A DNA stretch of 64,000 nucleotides, taken from positions 78,266,875-78,330,874 of the forward strand of contig OY776121.1 of assembly GCA_963675135.1 (NCBI GenBank), read 5' to 3'. Below, in pieces: positions 54,660 to 64,000 of the stretch. Position 1 is the stretch's first letter. Every line of letters begins with the position of its first letter. The position numbers and the translations under genes were made by a program. This DNA is from Galeopsis tetrahit (lineage: Eukaryota > Streptophyta > Magnoliopsida > Lamiales > Lamiaceae). The notes under the pieces are model-generated. The model was not told the origin of the DNA. It searched no databases and was given only the letters and a program-made list of their open reading frames with translations.

Positions 54660-54908
54660 ATTGATTAAATTATGCAATATGATCATGAATTTAATTTTAT
54701 CGTTATGAAGACAAAATTAAATAATAATACAGAGATTATTTATATAAAATATTGAATAAGTGAGCATTAATTAGATTAAAAAAATTAAAAATTTAAAAAG
54801 TAAGTTGAATTTTTTTTACTCTTGAGATGAAATATTTCCTCGTCACACCAATCTTGTTATAAAATTCATAACTAGTGGAGGTAATCAATAACATTATAAT
54901 TGTATGTA
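54660..54908. other. AT-rich DNA, nothing recognised
   Basis: Specific to unit B and possibly part of the Helitron-derived insertion. No motif seen. Confidence 0.4.
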
Positions 54909-55128
54909 CTCCCTCGTCATGGGAAAGCTCCCATGAGCTCCGAACACGGAGATTAAGAAATATCAATATAATAAGTAGATGTAATAGAGGTGATATGATT
55001 GAGAGAGAGAAAAATATAATGAAATGTGAAGGGGAATAGACTGAATAGTTATCAAAAAAGGAATGTGTAGCTTTCTCTGGGACGGACGGAAAAGGAAAGT
55101 TGCGTAGCTTTCTCTGGGACGGAGGAAG
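54909..55128. mobile_element. Stowaway-like MITE, 220 bp
   Basis: CTCCCTCGTC at the left and GACGGAGGAAG at the right, with TA on both sides. A 30-bp internal direct repeat (GTAGCTTTCTCTGGGACGGA) lies at 55068-55125. Confidence 0.7.
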
Positions 55129-55138
55129 TATTTATTAT

Positions 55139-55353
55139 GGTAAAGTCTAGTATGCACTCGAGTGCATGTTGTGCACTTTTCAGTTTACTGACTTACACGG
55201 TGTTGCACTTTTCAATTATTACTAAAAATATTATTATACAGTTTAATAATTGAAAAATGCAACACCATTTACCAAAAAGTGTAAGTCAGTAAACTGAAAA
55301 GTGCAACATGGACGAAGGTGCACAACATGCACTCGAGTCCATAGCACCAACCC
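55139..55353. mobile_element. Mutator-like foldback MITE, 215 bp, copy in B
   Basis: Same family as 40902-41133 in the opposite orientation. Ends GGTAAAGTCTAG and ATAGCACCAACCC, with an exact 9-bp target duplication ATTTATTAT (55130-55138, 55354-55362). It landed immediately beside a Stowaway. Confidence 0.92.
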
Positions 55354-55362
55354 ATTTATTAT

Positions 55363-55371
55363 TATTAAATC

Positions 55372-55416
<45 letters not shown>

Positions 55417-55842
55417 CTCGGCTAAAATGATGTAAAAAAAAAAAAATTGAATTAAATAGTCAATAATTTTAATGGAATAAGTTACAATTGACTTAAATAT
55501 AATTACATGTGTTTAACTTAATAAATCAAAATTTTAGAATTGTGTATTTGTAACTTGTTATAATTAATTACAACAAATTAAATTTTTTAAAGAAAATTGT
55601 GGAGTAATTTGATGCGCTACGCAATCTTTATCATTTTTTAGTATTTCTTTTCTTTTGAATAGATTTTGGAGTAATTTGATTCAATTATATTAAACTTGTG
55701 TTACAATTTAGAAGAAGATTGAATCAAACATTAAATGTAAAACCACAATAATTATAATAAACTTTGAAAACATGTTAAATGCAAATTGAATGATACTTGG
55801 AACCATCATTTGTAAGCAATACGGAGTACATAATATTTTATA
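55363..55842. other. AT-rich backbone with an (AT)n microsatellite
   Basis: AT dinucleotide run at about 55374-55412. From about 55700 the sequence aligns again with unit A (about 40520 onward). No gene. Confidence 0.5.
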
Positions 55843-56167
55843 TTCCCTCCACTTTTAAATAAGTGTCACTTTGCCTTTTTATTTATTTTTATAATAAGTG
55901 TCATTCTATGTTTTTTTCTTTAATTTTGACAATTTTACCCTTATAATTAATTTGCCTTCAATTTCAATTAATATAATAGCATAAATCATGAAAAAATCAT
56001 AAATATTGTATATATAAATATCACATACATTCTTGACCACATTCTTTATTAAACAAAAATTTAATATCAAAACTATTTATCATTAATGAAGGGTAATATT
56101 GACCACAATTTAATATCTTAATTTGTTGAAAAATGTTAAAATGACACTTATTAAAAAATGGAGGGAG
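55843..56167. mobile_element. Stowaway MITE, 325 bp, second copy
   Basis: TTCCCTCC... and ...ATGGAGGGAG ends with TA on both sides. The empty site is in unit A near 40642. Read on the minus strand it matches 53264-53588. Confidence 0.88.
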
Positions 56168-56372
56168 TATTAGATTAGATTTGATTGTGCTTTTTTAGTG
56201 CAGACACATTTATGTAAATTTTAACTGAATTCCTATTTATAGGAAAAAAGTAATAGCACAATTAATTTTTTAAATTTGTGAAAATAAATTTTAAAAAAAA
56301 AACTATCCTTAACTTGAATTTTAAATTTTAAAAAATCATGTCAATTTTTATATATAGATCGCTAAATTTTAG

Positions 56373-57579
56373 GAGGGTGTATTCAATTGAAATTATGTTT
56401 GATTTTTTTTGAACTTTTAAAATCTGGGGTATTCAATCCGGATTTTTAAAAGTCTTTCAAAATTTTGAGGTATTCAATATGAATTTTAAAAAGTCTTTAG
56501 AAATCTTTAGGTATTCAACAATCTATAGATTTTAATACTCTATGGATTTCGTTGGATTCTCTTTAAAAAATACTCCCTCCTATTCAAAATATATGTCATC
56601 CTAAGTTCATGTACACATATTAAGAAAACATTTGACTTCTCATTTTACTTTAATCAATGTTTGTTAATTCCCATTAAAAAAAATACATGTATGTAAATAT
56701 TTATTAATTTTAAGGGTAAATTTGGAATAAATGCAATTAATTTGCATTGAAAAGTGTAAAATAACTTATATTTTGCAAAAAAAAGGAAAAGTCAAAACGA
56801 CTTATAAAATGAATAGGAGGGAGTATAAATAAATTTCACTAATCAAAATCTCTTCTAAAAAGTAGAGATTTCAACGGATTCTCTTAGAAAACTCTGAAAG
56901 AGAAGAAAAAAAAAATGTGTTAACTATGTTTTTCACCACCATTATTATCGTGAAAAAAATTACATCTCTGTATTTTAAAATTATGTTATTTCTTTAAAAA
57001 TTATAGTATATCGGACACCGTCAATAATATCTAATCGACGTCAATTCCCCATTACGTGGTGTTTAATATCATCTAAAAGATTTTGATTGTCAAGGTCGTC
57101 ACCCCAAAAATGCAATTTACAAGTTCGCTGGATTACATAACTTTCTTCTTTCTTGGAAAAGAAGTTCGCTCTGATGAATTTGCAGTCGAATATAAAAGAT
57201 CAAGATTCACCCCATCTCGACATGAAAGAGAAAAATTTGGAACAACTACAACAAAAGAACTTAAGCTAATGCATGGAGAACTAGTATTGCTAATTATGTG
57301 AAAATGAAGTCGAGGTATAACTGTATGAAAATGAAGATGAGAATAATAATGATAAATAATAAAAAAAAATTTTGAATTATGTTTTAGGGTCGTAGTTTAT
57401 GAAAATCCATGTAAATCAATAAAAAAATGTGTATTTCAGAATCCTGTCAAATCTATAAAAATTCATATAAATCAATAAAAAAGTCAGTCAAACTCTGCAT
57501 AGAGTCTATGAATTTTCTAAATCCACTAACTTTTTAAAGTCCAAAAAATTTCAACAGAATCTCAATTGAATACACCCCC
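56373..57579. mobile_element. PIF/Harbinger-type element with a nested Stowaway, unit B only
   Basis: Inverted ends G(A/G)GGGTGTATTCAATTGA, flanked by TAG on both sides; unit A keeps a single site (TTTTAGTTGTTAC, about 40845). Subterminal TTTAAAATC and ATTGAATACC phrases repeat. A short frame (57083-57301) starts with KVVTPKMQF, which recurs in the related element at 59364-60387 and probably derives from an ancestral coding segment. Confidence 0.82.
56573..56823. mobile_element. Stowaway MITE nested in the Harbinger-type element
   Basis: CTCCCTCCTATTCAAAATAT at the left and an inverted GAATAGGAGGGAG end at the right, with TA on both sides. 251 bp. Its removal gives a host element of about 0.95 kb, close to the 1.02-kb relative. 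Confidence 0.82.
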
Positions 57580-58683
57580 TAGTTGTTACATGCACAAAGT
57601 TCTTGATTACTTGAAGAAAATTTAAACTGAACATTAAATGTGAAATCCAGAATTAAATATAATCGTCAATTAAGGAGTAATTATATTAAATGGGGGTTGA
57701 CTAATATAGATGGTGTAAAATCAATTTGGTAAACCTCTATTGATCCGAAAACAGTACAAAGATATTTGGATATATTGATATCATTTATTGATTGAAATAA
57801 TTTCAGTACGAAATTTGTGGAGTTCATTGTTTAATATATCACACCAATTAAAGGCTAATTCTAATTCTGAAGAGCATCTTCAATGGGAGGAAGGAATCCA
57901 AATGGAGTGCTTCCCCTACCCAATAAGTGAGAGTTTATAAAAATTAGAAAGTGCTTAAAAACATTTTTTTTAGTTAATTTTAAATAAATACACCACCTTT
58001 AATCTTAATATCACCAACAATTGATGACGTGGCTTGTCGGAGCTTACCACGTCAGATTACACATATTCTTTTTTTTATTTTTTTATTTTCCACGTCAGAT
58101 TACACTTTATAGAAATAAAAATGAAATTTTATAAAAAATAAAAATTCCGGCTGCGTCTTCTCCTGCTTCTCAAACTCAATAGATCGAGTTCTTCTTCTTT
58201 TCAAACTCATTATTCTTTTTCTCTCAAACACAATCAAGTTCTTCTTCTCAAAATTAATAGAGTTTTCTTCTGCGTCTTTCTCACTCCTCAAGCTCAATTA
58301 AGTTATTCTATTCTAACCCTAAAAATAAAAATCCCCTAAAAATCATCCAAAAACAACCACACATCTAATCCATCACCATGATAAAAATATACAAATATTT
58401 AATAAAATAAGAAACTTACCCTCATATAATAGTGCAAAGGCTTCGCACCCATGTCTTAGTTTGCCATTTTTCTTCAAACATGACAAACATATAACATGAT
58501 TTTTTTATTTTTTTTGGAAGAAATAACATGACATTTTAAAATCAGTATAAATGACCATAAACAAAATTTTACATGCAATTTCTCAGGTCTTTTGAAGTCC
58601 TTTGTGCACGGGGATAATTTTTTTTTTTTTTTTTTTTTGTGGCCCACTACACTACATACAGAGCAAGTCATTTGTATCCCATC

Positions 58684-58880
58684 CATGTCTTATCAATTTT
58701 GTAGAATTTTTAAAATTTTCCTCAGGACCTCTCTTTCTCATCTTCCACACCCTTCTACCATTCAAGTCAACCATTCAAGTCATTTGTATCCATGTCTTGT
58801 CAATTTTGTAGAATTTCTAAGATTTTCCTCAGACCTCTCTTCCTCATCTTCCACACCCTTCTACCATTCAAGTCATTATC
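58684..58880. repeat. Tandem duplication of about 108 bp inside the foldback element
   Basis: CATGTCTTATCAATTTTGTAG... recurs as CATGTCTTGTCAATTTTGTAG... about 108 bp later, each copy ending in CTTCTACCATTCAAGTCA. Confidence 0.85.
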
Positions 58881-59363
58881 AACAATGTAGTACCTAGAAT
58901 TTTTTAGATTTTTTTTTTCTTTTTTTGCCATATTTTTAGTGTTAGGTCATGATTTTGATTTTTAGGGTTAGAAGAGAAGAACTTGCTTAATTGAGTTTGA
59001 GAGGTAGGAAATACGTAGTTTGATTTTTAGGGTTAGAGGAGAGTTTGAGAAGCAAGAAAGACGTAGAAGAAGAACTGTATTGAGTTTGAGAAGTTGAGAA
59101 AGACCAGAAGAGTAGAAGTGTAAGTTTTATTTTTATTTTTATAAAATGTAATTTGATGTGGAAAATAAAAAAATAAAAAATAATATGTGTAATCTGACGT
59201 GGCAAGCTCCGGCAAATCACATGGCACAGAAAAAATGTGTATCTATTTGCAACACGATGAAAGGTCGTAAAAGTCGTGATGTGTATCTCATTGCAACACG
59301 ATGAAAGGTTGGAGTTTTTTACAATAATCGTAAAAATCGTGATTAAATTGATACTGAGACTAA

Positions 59364-60387
59364 GGAGGGTGTATTCAATTGAGATTCTGTTTGATTTTTT
59401 TGGACTTTAAAAAGTCAGTGGATTTAGAAAATCCATAGACTCTATGCAGAGTTTGACTGACTTTTTTATTGATTTATATGGATTTTCATAGATTTGACAG
59501 GATTCTGAAATACACATTTTTTTATTTATTTAAATGGATTTTCATAAACTACGCCACTAAAACTATTGATGCAAACGTATATCGAACACATTTGTATATA
59601 AAAAAAATTATCTAAATTATTTAGAAAAAATATCAAAACTATATCTTCTTTGTTATTAGCAATACTGGTTCTCAATGCATTGTGTGTAATTCAGTCCTTG
59701 TGTTTGAAATGGGAACTTGTGATTTGAAAATACCAAAAATTCTTTCAATCACATTTATCATGCATGAGGAAGAAGAAAGATTGAATAATTGCATTTCTGG
59801 AGTGACGACCTTACCACCAAAATCTTTTAGATGATATCGAACATCAGGGAGTTGACGTCGATTACTGGAGTGACGACCTTGATATTGCTAACATAACGAT
59901 ATACTATAATTTTTAAAGAAAAAATATAATTTTAAAATACAGTTTTCACGATAATAATAATGGTAGTGAAGAATATGTGAGGCTTATCGAAGAACATGGT
60001 TAGATTTTATTTTGTTTGAAGAAAGAGTAGGAAGATTCGTTTGAAGAAGAGCAGGAAGATGGACAGCTTTTCGATTTTGTATTTTGTGGTTCGAAATACA
60101 CTACTTTCTTCTCTTTCAGAGTTTCTGAGAGAATCCATTGAAATCTCTACTTTTTAGAAGAGATTTTGAATAGTGAAATTTATTTATATTTTTGAAGGAG
60201 AATCCAACGAAATCCATAGAGTATTAAAATCCATAGATTGTTGAATACCTAAAAATTTCTAAAGACTTTTTAAAATCCGTATTGAATACCTCAAAATTTT
60301 GAAAGACTTTTAAAAATCCGGATTGAATACTCCCAGATTTTAAAAGTCCAAAAAAATCCAACAGAGTCTCAATTGAATACATCCCCC
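59364..60387 (-). mobile_element. PIF/Harbinger-derived element, 1,024 bp
   Basis: Inverted ends GG(A/G)GG(G/A)TGTATTCAATTGAGA with an exact TAA target duplication (59361-59363, 60388-60390). It is related to 56373-57579 in the opposite orientation and contains a transposase remnant on the minus strand. Confidence 0.87.
59675..59755 (-). pseudogene. Harbinger DDE transposase remnant
   Basis: On the minus strand 27 codons read NVIERIFGIFKSQVPI followed by an RTELH segment. This matches the conserved NxIERxFGxxKxRF motif around the third catalytic residue of plant Harbinger transposases. Surrounding frames are closed. Confidence 0.75.
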
Positions 60388-60417
60388 TAAAGGTGGTGTA
60401 TTTATTTAGAATTAACC

Positions 60418-61004
60418 TTTTTTTTTTTTTTTTTTTTTGGTGAAGCACCCCTACACCTAACATTACCTATGCAAATGTAATAAGAGTGTTTTTTTGTAAA
60501 TTTATAAAAAAAAGTAATTTATTTTGTAAACACCATAACAAATACACAATTAATTTAAAGTGATTAATTTTAAAATACTATCAACTTTCAATTTTATTGT
60601 AAAAATTAATTTTAATCACTTTGAATGAATCAATCGATATGGTTTACAAACACACCATAAATAAGGAATGGGTATTGTGCGGTGTATGATGTGGCGTAGG
60701 AATGAAAAAATGGAAAGGCTTGTTGCTTCATGGAAAGGAGAAAAAAGTGAGTAGAAATTTTGGGTGTGAGTTTTAAACAGAAAAAAAATACAAAGAGAAG
60801 ATGGAAGTGGACGTCAATCGCGCGTGGAGGAATGAATTGGCTGTTGCCATTATTCCAGTTGTGGGTCCCTCCACTATCTCAAATACAAATATACAATATG
60901 GCCGTTGCCATCCTCCAATTTTTATCTCTTTTTTTGCTAATTAAAAAACTTGCCATTTTAATTTACTGTTTTTTTTATAAGGATGTAGTAAATAAAATTT
61001 GTTT
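60418..61004. other. End of unit B and junction sequence to unit C
   Basis: 60440-60788 aligns with 43735-45535 of unit A once the 1.36-kb insertion is removed. 60789-61004 is sequence that has no counterpart at the A/B junction, where element 3 now sits. No gene recognised. Confidence 0.6.
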
Positions 61005-61375
61005 CTAATTCTTTGTACTCCTTATTATATTTTCAATAAAAATTTAATAAAAAATGTCAAAATATTTTAACAATATTTATTTTTGCATAATTTAAATATT
61101 ATATTTAATATTGAAATGTAATATTTAATTAAAAAAGTAAAATTATAAATTAAATAAATGATGAATAAAGATATGAAAATAAATATAATTTGATAGTGTG
61201 ACCATAGTTATATTTGGAGAAGGAAGCATAAGCATTGGAGAGGAAGGAGTATTTTAAAGGAAGGGGTATGAAATTTTTGAGGTGGCAAACATGTGACATA
61301 TATGTGGTAAATTCATACCTCCAAATTCATTTCTTGCATTGGAGATGCACTAAATATATATCAGACTTTAATAAT
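61005..61375. repeat. Start of a third duplication unit (C), partial
   Basis: CTAATTCTTTG...TTATATTTAATATTGAAATG...GTATGAAATTTTTGAGGTGGCA aligns with 50703-51077 (B) and, in part, with 19046-19310 (A). Homology ends near 61370 before the region that holds the defensin-like gene in A and B. Confidence 0.82.
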
Positions 61376-62280
61376 TAATAATAATTGTATTTGTACGTAT
61401 GTTCTTATATAATATTATAAAATAAATTTATATGCTGTTGCAAATTTAATTAATTGACAAATTTGTAAGCAATTTTAAAGATCAAATTGAATTATTGTTT
61501 CTTATTTTTCATAATTTTCAAATCTAAATTGATTACTTTTTTATACACTTATACACACAATTCACTAAAATTATTCAAATTTAATGTACATATACACACA
61601 AATGAAATATTAAAAAAAAAATATACAATACAAACAATCATTTATTCATTTTTTTAGTAATATTGCAAATTTGGGGAACACGAATGGAGGCAGGCTTAAA
61701 AGACGCTTTTGGCACATCTAGAACATAAGAAATGGAGTCAGGAGTTCGACCAAATGGTTGAGGGAGCCAAAACTATGCTTCAAGTAGAGTCCCCGGCCTG
61801 TATGTATTAAGTGTGCTCATTTCTTTTTCTGGGTTCACAAAAAATATATTTATTCTATTTAAATAATTCACTTTTGAATATTTTTTTTTACTTTAATAAC
61901 AAGATGAGTATTTACCAAATATATTCTTTACTCATTATTCTAAATATATTATTTATAAATAAAATATAATTTTTTTAAAAACATATATAAAAAAAAGTAA
62001 GCACACTTTTGATGGACATATAGAGTATTTTGTTTATGTGCATTCCTCTATTCTGTGTGAAAAGGACAAACCCAATGGAAAATGATAGAAAAATGAATGT
62101 GGAAAATAAAAGTGAAAGGATCATTATATAGGAGATTAATTATATTAAGATCGAACGGTTAAGATTAATTTGTTTAAATTGACGGATTAAATTAAAATAA
62201 AAAGTATGAAAAAGTGGTGATTTGGGAGAAGAGAGATTGTGTTAAACAAATCAGGTTTTAATATATCACACCAATTACAG
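61376..62280. other. AT-rich intergenic DNA, nothing recognised
   Basis: No coding pattern or transposon end. The GC-richer patch at about 61675-61815 was not recognised. Confidence 0.45.
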
Positions 62281-62282
62281 GA

Positions 62283-62599
62283 AATACCGACGTAAAAATT
62301 ATTTTTTCTTTATTTTTTAAAAATAAGCTATCGACGGAACAATTAATTTTTCTTTATGTTTTAGATAAACTACCGACGGACTCGTGACCCAGTTCGTAAC
62401 CGGGTCGTAGATTATACCGATAGACTGTTTCCGTCGGTAAGTACGATTGTTTTTTACCGTCGATAAATCGTCGGCACTACCGACGGAACAAAAAATTTCT
62501 GGCGGTAATAATTACCGACGGTGTCGACGAAATTATTCCGTCGGCAATCATGGTTTCCGACGGGGATTCCGTCGGTAAACAAGGCATTTTTTGTAGTAT
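62283..62599. mobile_element. CACTA-like short element with ACCGACGGA repeats
   Basis: The right end GGCATTTTTTGTAGT resembles the CACTA terminus seen at 35801, and the left end ATTACAGGAAATACCGACG is a weak inverted match. CCGACGG and CCGTCGG phrases recur throughout in both orientations, similar to 17488-17850. TSD not resolved. Confidence 0.45.
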
Positions 62600-63000
62600 T
62601 ACTTAGATAATACTTTAGTTTTCAAAATTCTACAAGAATTATAAAGTAATTAATTAAGGGTATAGTATGAAGTTAATATTTTTCTTAATATGTGTGCGTG
62701 AACCTAGAATGACATATATTTTAAATAGAAAAAGTAGTGTATTAATTTGTGCGTCGTATAGCGTCATGTGACGTCGTATGAACCTGTTACCTGTTATACA
62801 AGTTAAAATTAATTAAATCATTTTTTAAATTGTATTTTGTTATTTACTATATAACCCTTTTTTATTAAAATTATTTTTAATATATATATGTTAAGCAAAA
62901 TTACTATTCTACCCTTTTTATACAAATATTATTATTATAAAAATTAAATAAATCAATAAAAAAAGTAATTAAATAATAAATGTAATGGAATGGAATTGTA
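62600..63000. other. AT-rich intergenic DNA, nothing recognised
   Basis: No features seen. Confidence 0.45.
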
Positions 63001-63725
63001 CTCACTTACACGGTCCAACAACCATTTACGGTTGCACTATCGATACTTAGTAAACCGTGTAATCCAAACAATGTGTTGTAAGTGCTCACTTTCACGGTGC
63101 AACAGTCGTGCATGGTAGTACGGTCGATACTCAGTCACCCGTGTAAATCGAAACATGTACTGGAAGTACTCACTTGCACGGTCCAACAGCCGTGTACGGT
63201 TGCACGATCGATACTAGACATGGACGGTTTTTAACCGGCAAACCGTCGAACCGGCCAAACCGTCGGTTACGATTCAAAAATCGAACCGTAACCGGAAAAT
63301 GGCGGTTCGATTGTAAGTTTTGGCAAACCGAAACCGCCGGTTTTTCGGTTTTTTTTTCTTAATACACCATTCTTCTATTTTTTATGTATAAATTTAAGTT
63401 ATATAATTTTTATTAAATTCTAGTAATGTAGTTTTTTAAAAAAAGAGTTGAAACGAACAAAAAACGAGCGAAAATGGAGTGAAAACGAGCAAAAACAGAG
63501 AAAGAAAAAAAAAAGGAGAAAACCGCCTAACCGCCGGTTCGGTTACCAAAAATGCAAAACCGAAACCGCCAGTTTTGTCCGGTTGGACATGTCTAGTCAA
63601 TACTCAGTAAACTGTGTAATCCAAAAAATGTGTTGTAAGTGCTCACTTTCACAGTCCAACAACCGTGCCTGGTTGCACGGTCGATATTCAGTATTGTGCA
63701 AACCAAAAAAATACTATTTTCTTGT
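63001..63725. repeat. 84-bp tandem array interrupted by a hAT element
   Basis: Units begin CTCACT at 63001, 63085, 63169 and 63642. Removing the 381-bp hAT and its 8-bp duplication leaves an exact 84-bp period between the third and fourth. Each unit carries CACGGT(C/G)CAACA and GTCGATACTCAGTAAAC phrases. Confidence 0.92.
63215..63595. mobile_element. Non-autonomous hAT element, 381 bp
   Basis: Ends TAGACATG(G/T) in inverted orientation, flanked by 8-bp duplications ATCGATAC and GTCAATAC (6 of 8 match). Subterminal AACCG(G/C)C and CCGGTT phrases are abundant. Confidence 0.82.
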
Positions 63726-64000
63726 TCACGTGCTCGAGCCACAAATAGGGTAGCGGCTTGGCGGCGTCAGTGGAGTGCGTGTTCGCATAGGGAAGAAAAC
63801 CAACACCATACAACTTTTTTTTGGTTTAATTTAATTTATTTTTTTATTGTTAATTTTAATAATAATACAAGGTTAAATATGTAGTTTTATTATTATATGG
63901 AGCAATGCAGGAACTCGGACCCTTCCGTGTCCATAGTGATGACAAAACACTCTACAAAAATAAATTTTCATGGAACTATGGTATACATATAAATCTTGTA
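63726..64000. other. Intergenic DNA, nothing recognised
   Basis: No features seen before the window ends. Confidence 0.45.

Larger units (their letters stand above)
57973..60417. mobile_element. Large foldback element (about 2.4 kb) specific to unit B
   Basis: The outer phrase AAATAAATACACCACCTTTA at the left is inverted at 60388-60417. An inner segment (CCACGTCAGATTACACATATT... and a following CTTCTTCT/AGAAGAAG-rich stretch, 58050-58270) is inverted at about 58985-59200. A PIF/Harbinger element is inserted close to the right end. No transposase and no confident TSD. Unit A lacks the whole block. Confidence 0.6.
50709..61004. repeat. Segmental duplication unit B
   Basis: About 10.3 kb, homologous to unit A in order and orientation but lacking A's gypsy, CACTA, LINE and hAT insertions and carrying its own set of MITEs. 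Its first bases (about 50709-51070) recur at 61005-61375, which marks the tandem repeat boundary. Confidence 0.85.

Overview
The window is nuclear DNA of a flowering plant, most likely a eudicot. It is an AT-rich, transposon-dense intergenic region. It holds three Ty3/gypsy LTR retrotransposons, a Ty1/copia fragment, a 5'-truncated LINE, CACTA, hAT, Mutator-like, PIF/Harbinger, Stowaway and Helitron-derived elements, and very few host genes. The host sequences I can support are a two-copy family of small secreted cysteine-rich (defensin-like) genes and a dead PP2C phosphatase gene cut in two by a retrotransposon. I cannot name the species.

Layout. 1-1507 and 13521-13600 are the two halves of a PP2C pseudogene. 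Between them lies a 12.0 kb Tat-lineage gypsy element (1508-13520; 725-bp LTRs with 7 differences; TSD TACAT). It carries sense gag-pol and, on the opposite strand, a four-exon gene whose splice phases all join to give 886 aa. 14.2-16.9 kb is a Ty1/copia fragment. From 19.05 kb to 61.4 kb runs a tandem segmental duplication. Unit A spans about 19.05-45.54 kb, unit B about 50.7-61.0 kb, and the start of a third unit C about 61.0-61.4 kb. B is nearly free of the large insertions that swell A, so A/B comparison gives an empty site for most elements. A received a second Tat-like gypsy element (19461-32195, TSD GTGAC), a CACTA element with a foldback and a hAT nested inside (32216-35801), a LINE (37384-38877), a second CACTA with a 164-bp tandem array (41167-42550), a hAT (42575-43103) and several MITEs. 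B received a Tourist-like MITE, several Stowaways, Mutator-like and Harbinger elements, a large foldback and a Helitron helicase remnant. A third, decayed gypsy element (45536-50708, minus strand) sits at the A/B junction. 63.0-63.7 kb is an 84-bp tandem repeat interrupted by a hAT element.

How parts relate. Both Tat-like elements share one plan: gag-pol on one strand, a convergent TATA-driven gene on the other strand encoding a globular N-terminal domain plus a C-terminal coiled coil, and a short tandem array (35 bp or 33 bp) between the two stop codons. The antisense product is a putative gypsy-type transposon domain protein in element 1 and a plant-mobile-domain protein in element 2. Neither element looks autonomous now: element 1 has an 85-bp frameshifting duplication in integrase, and element 2 lacks the reverse transcriptase core and has a nonsense codon in gag. 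The defensin-like genes, one per unit, keep their splice sites and all eight mature cysteines, but 6 of their 8 coding differences change amino acids.
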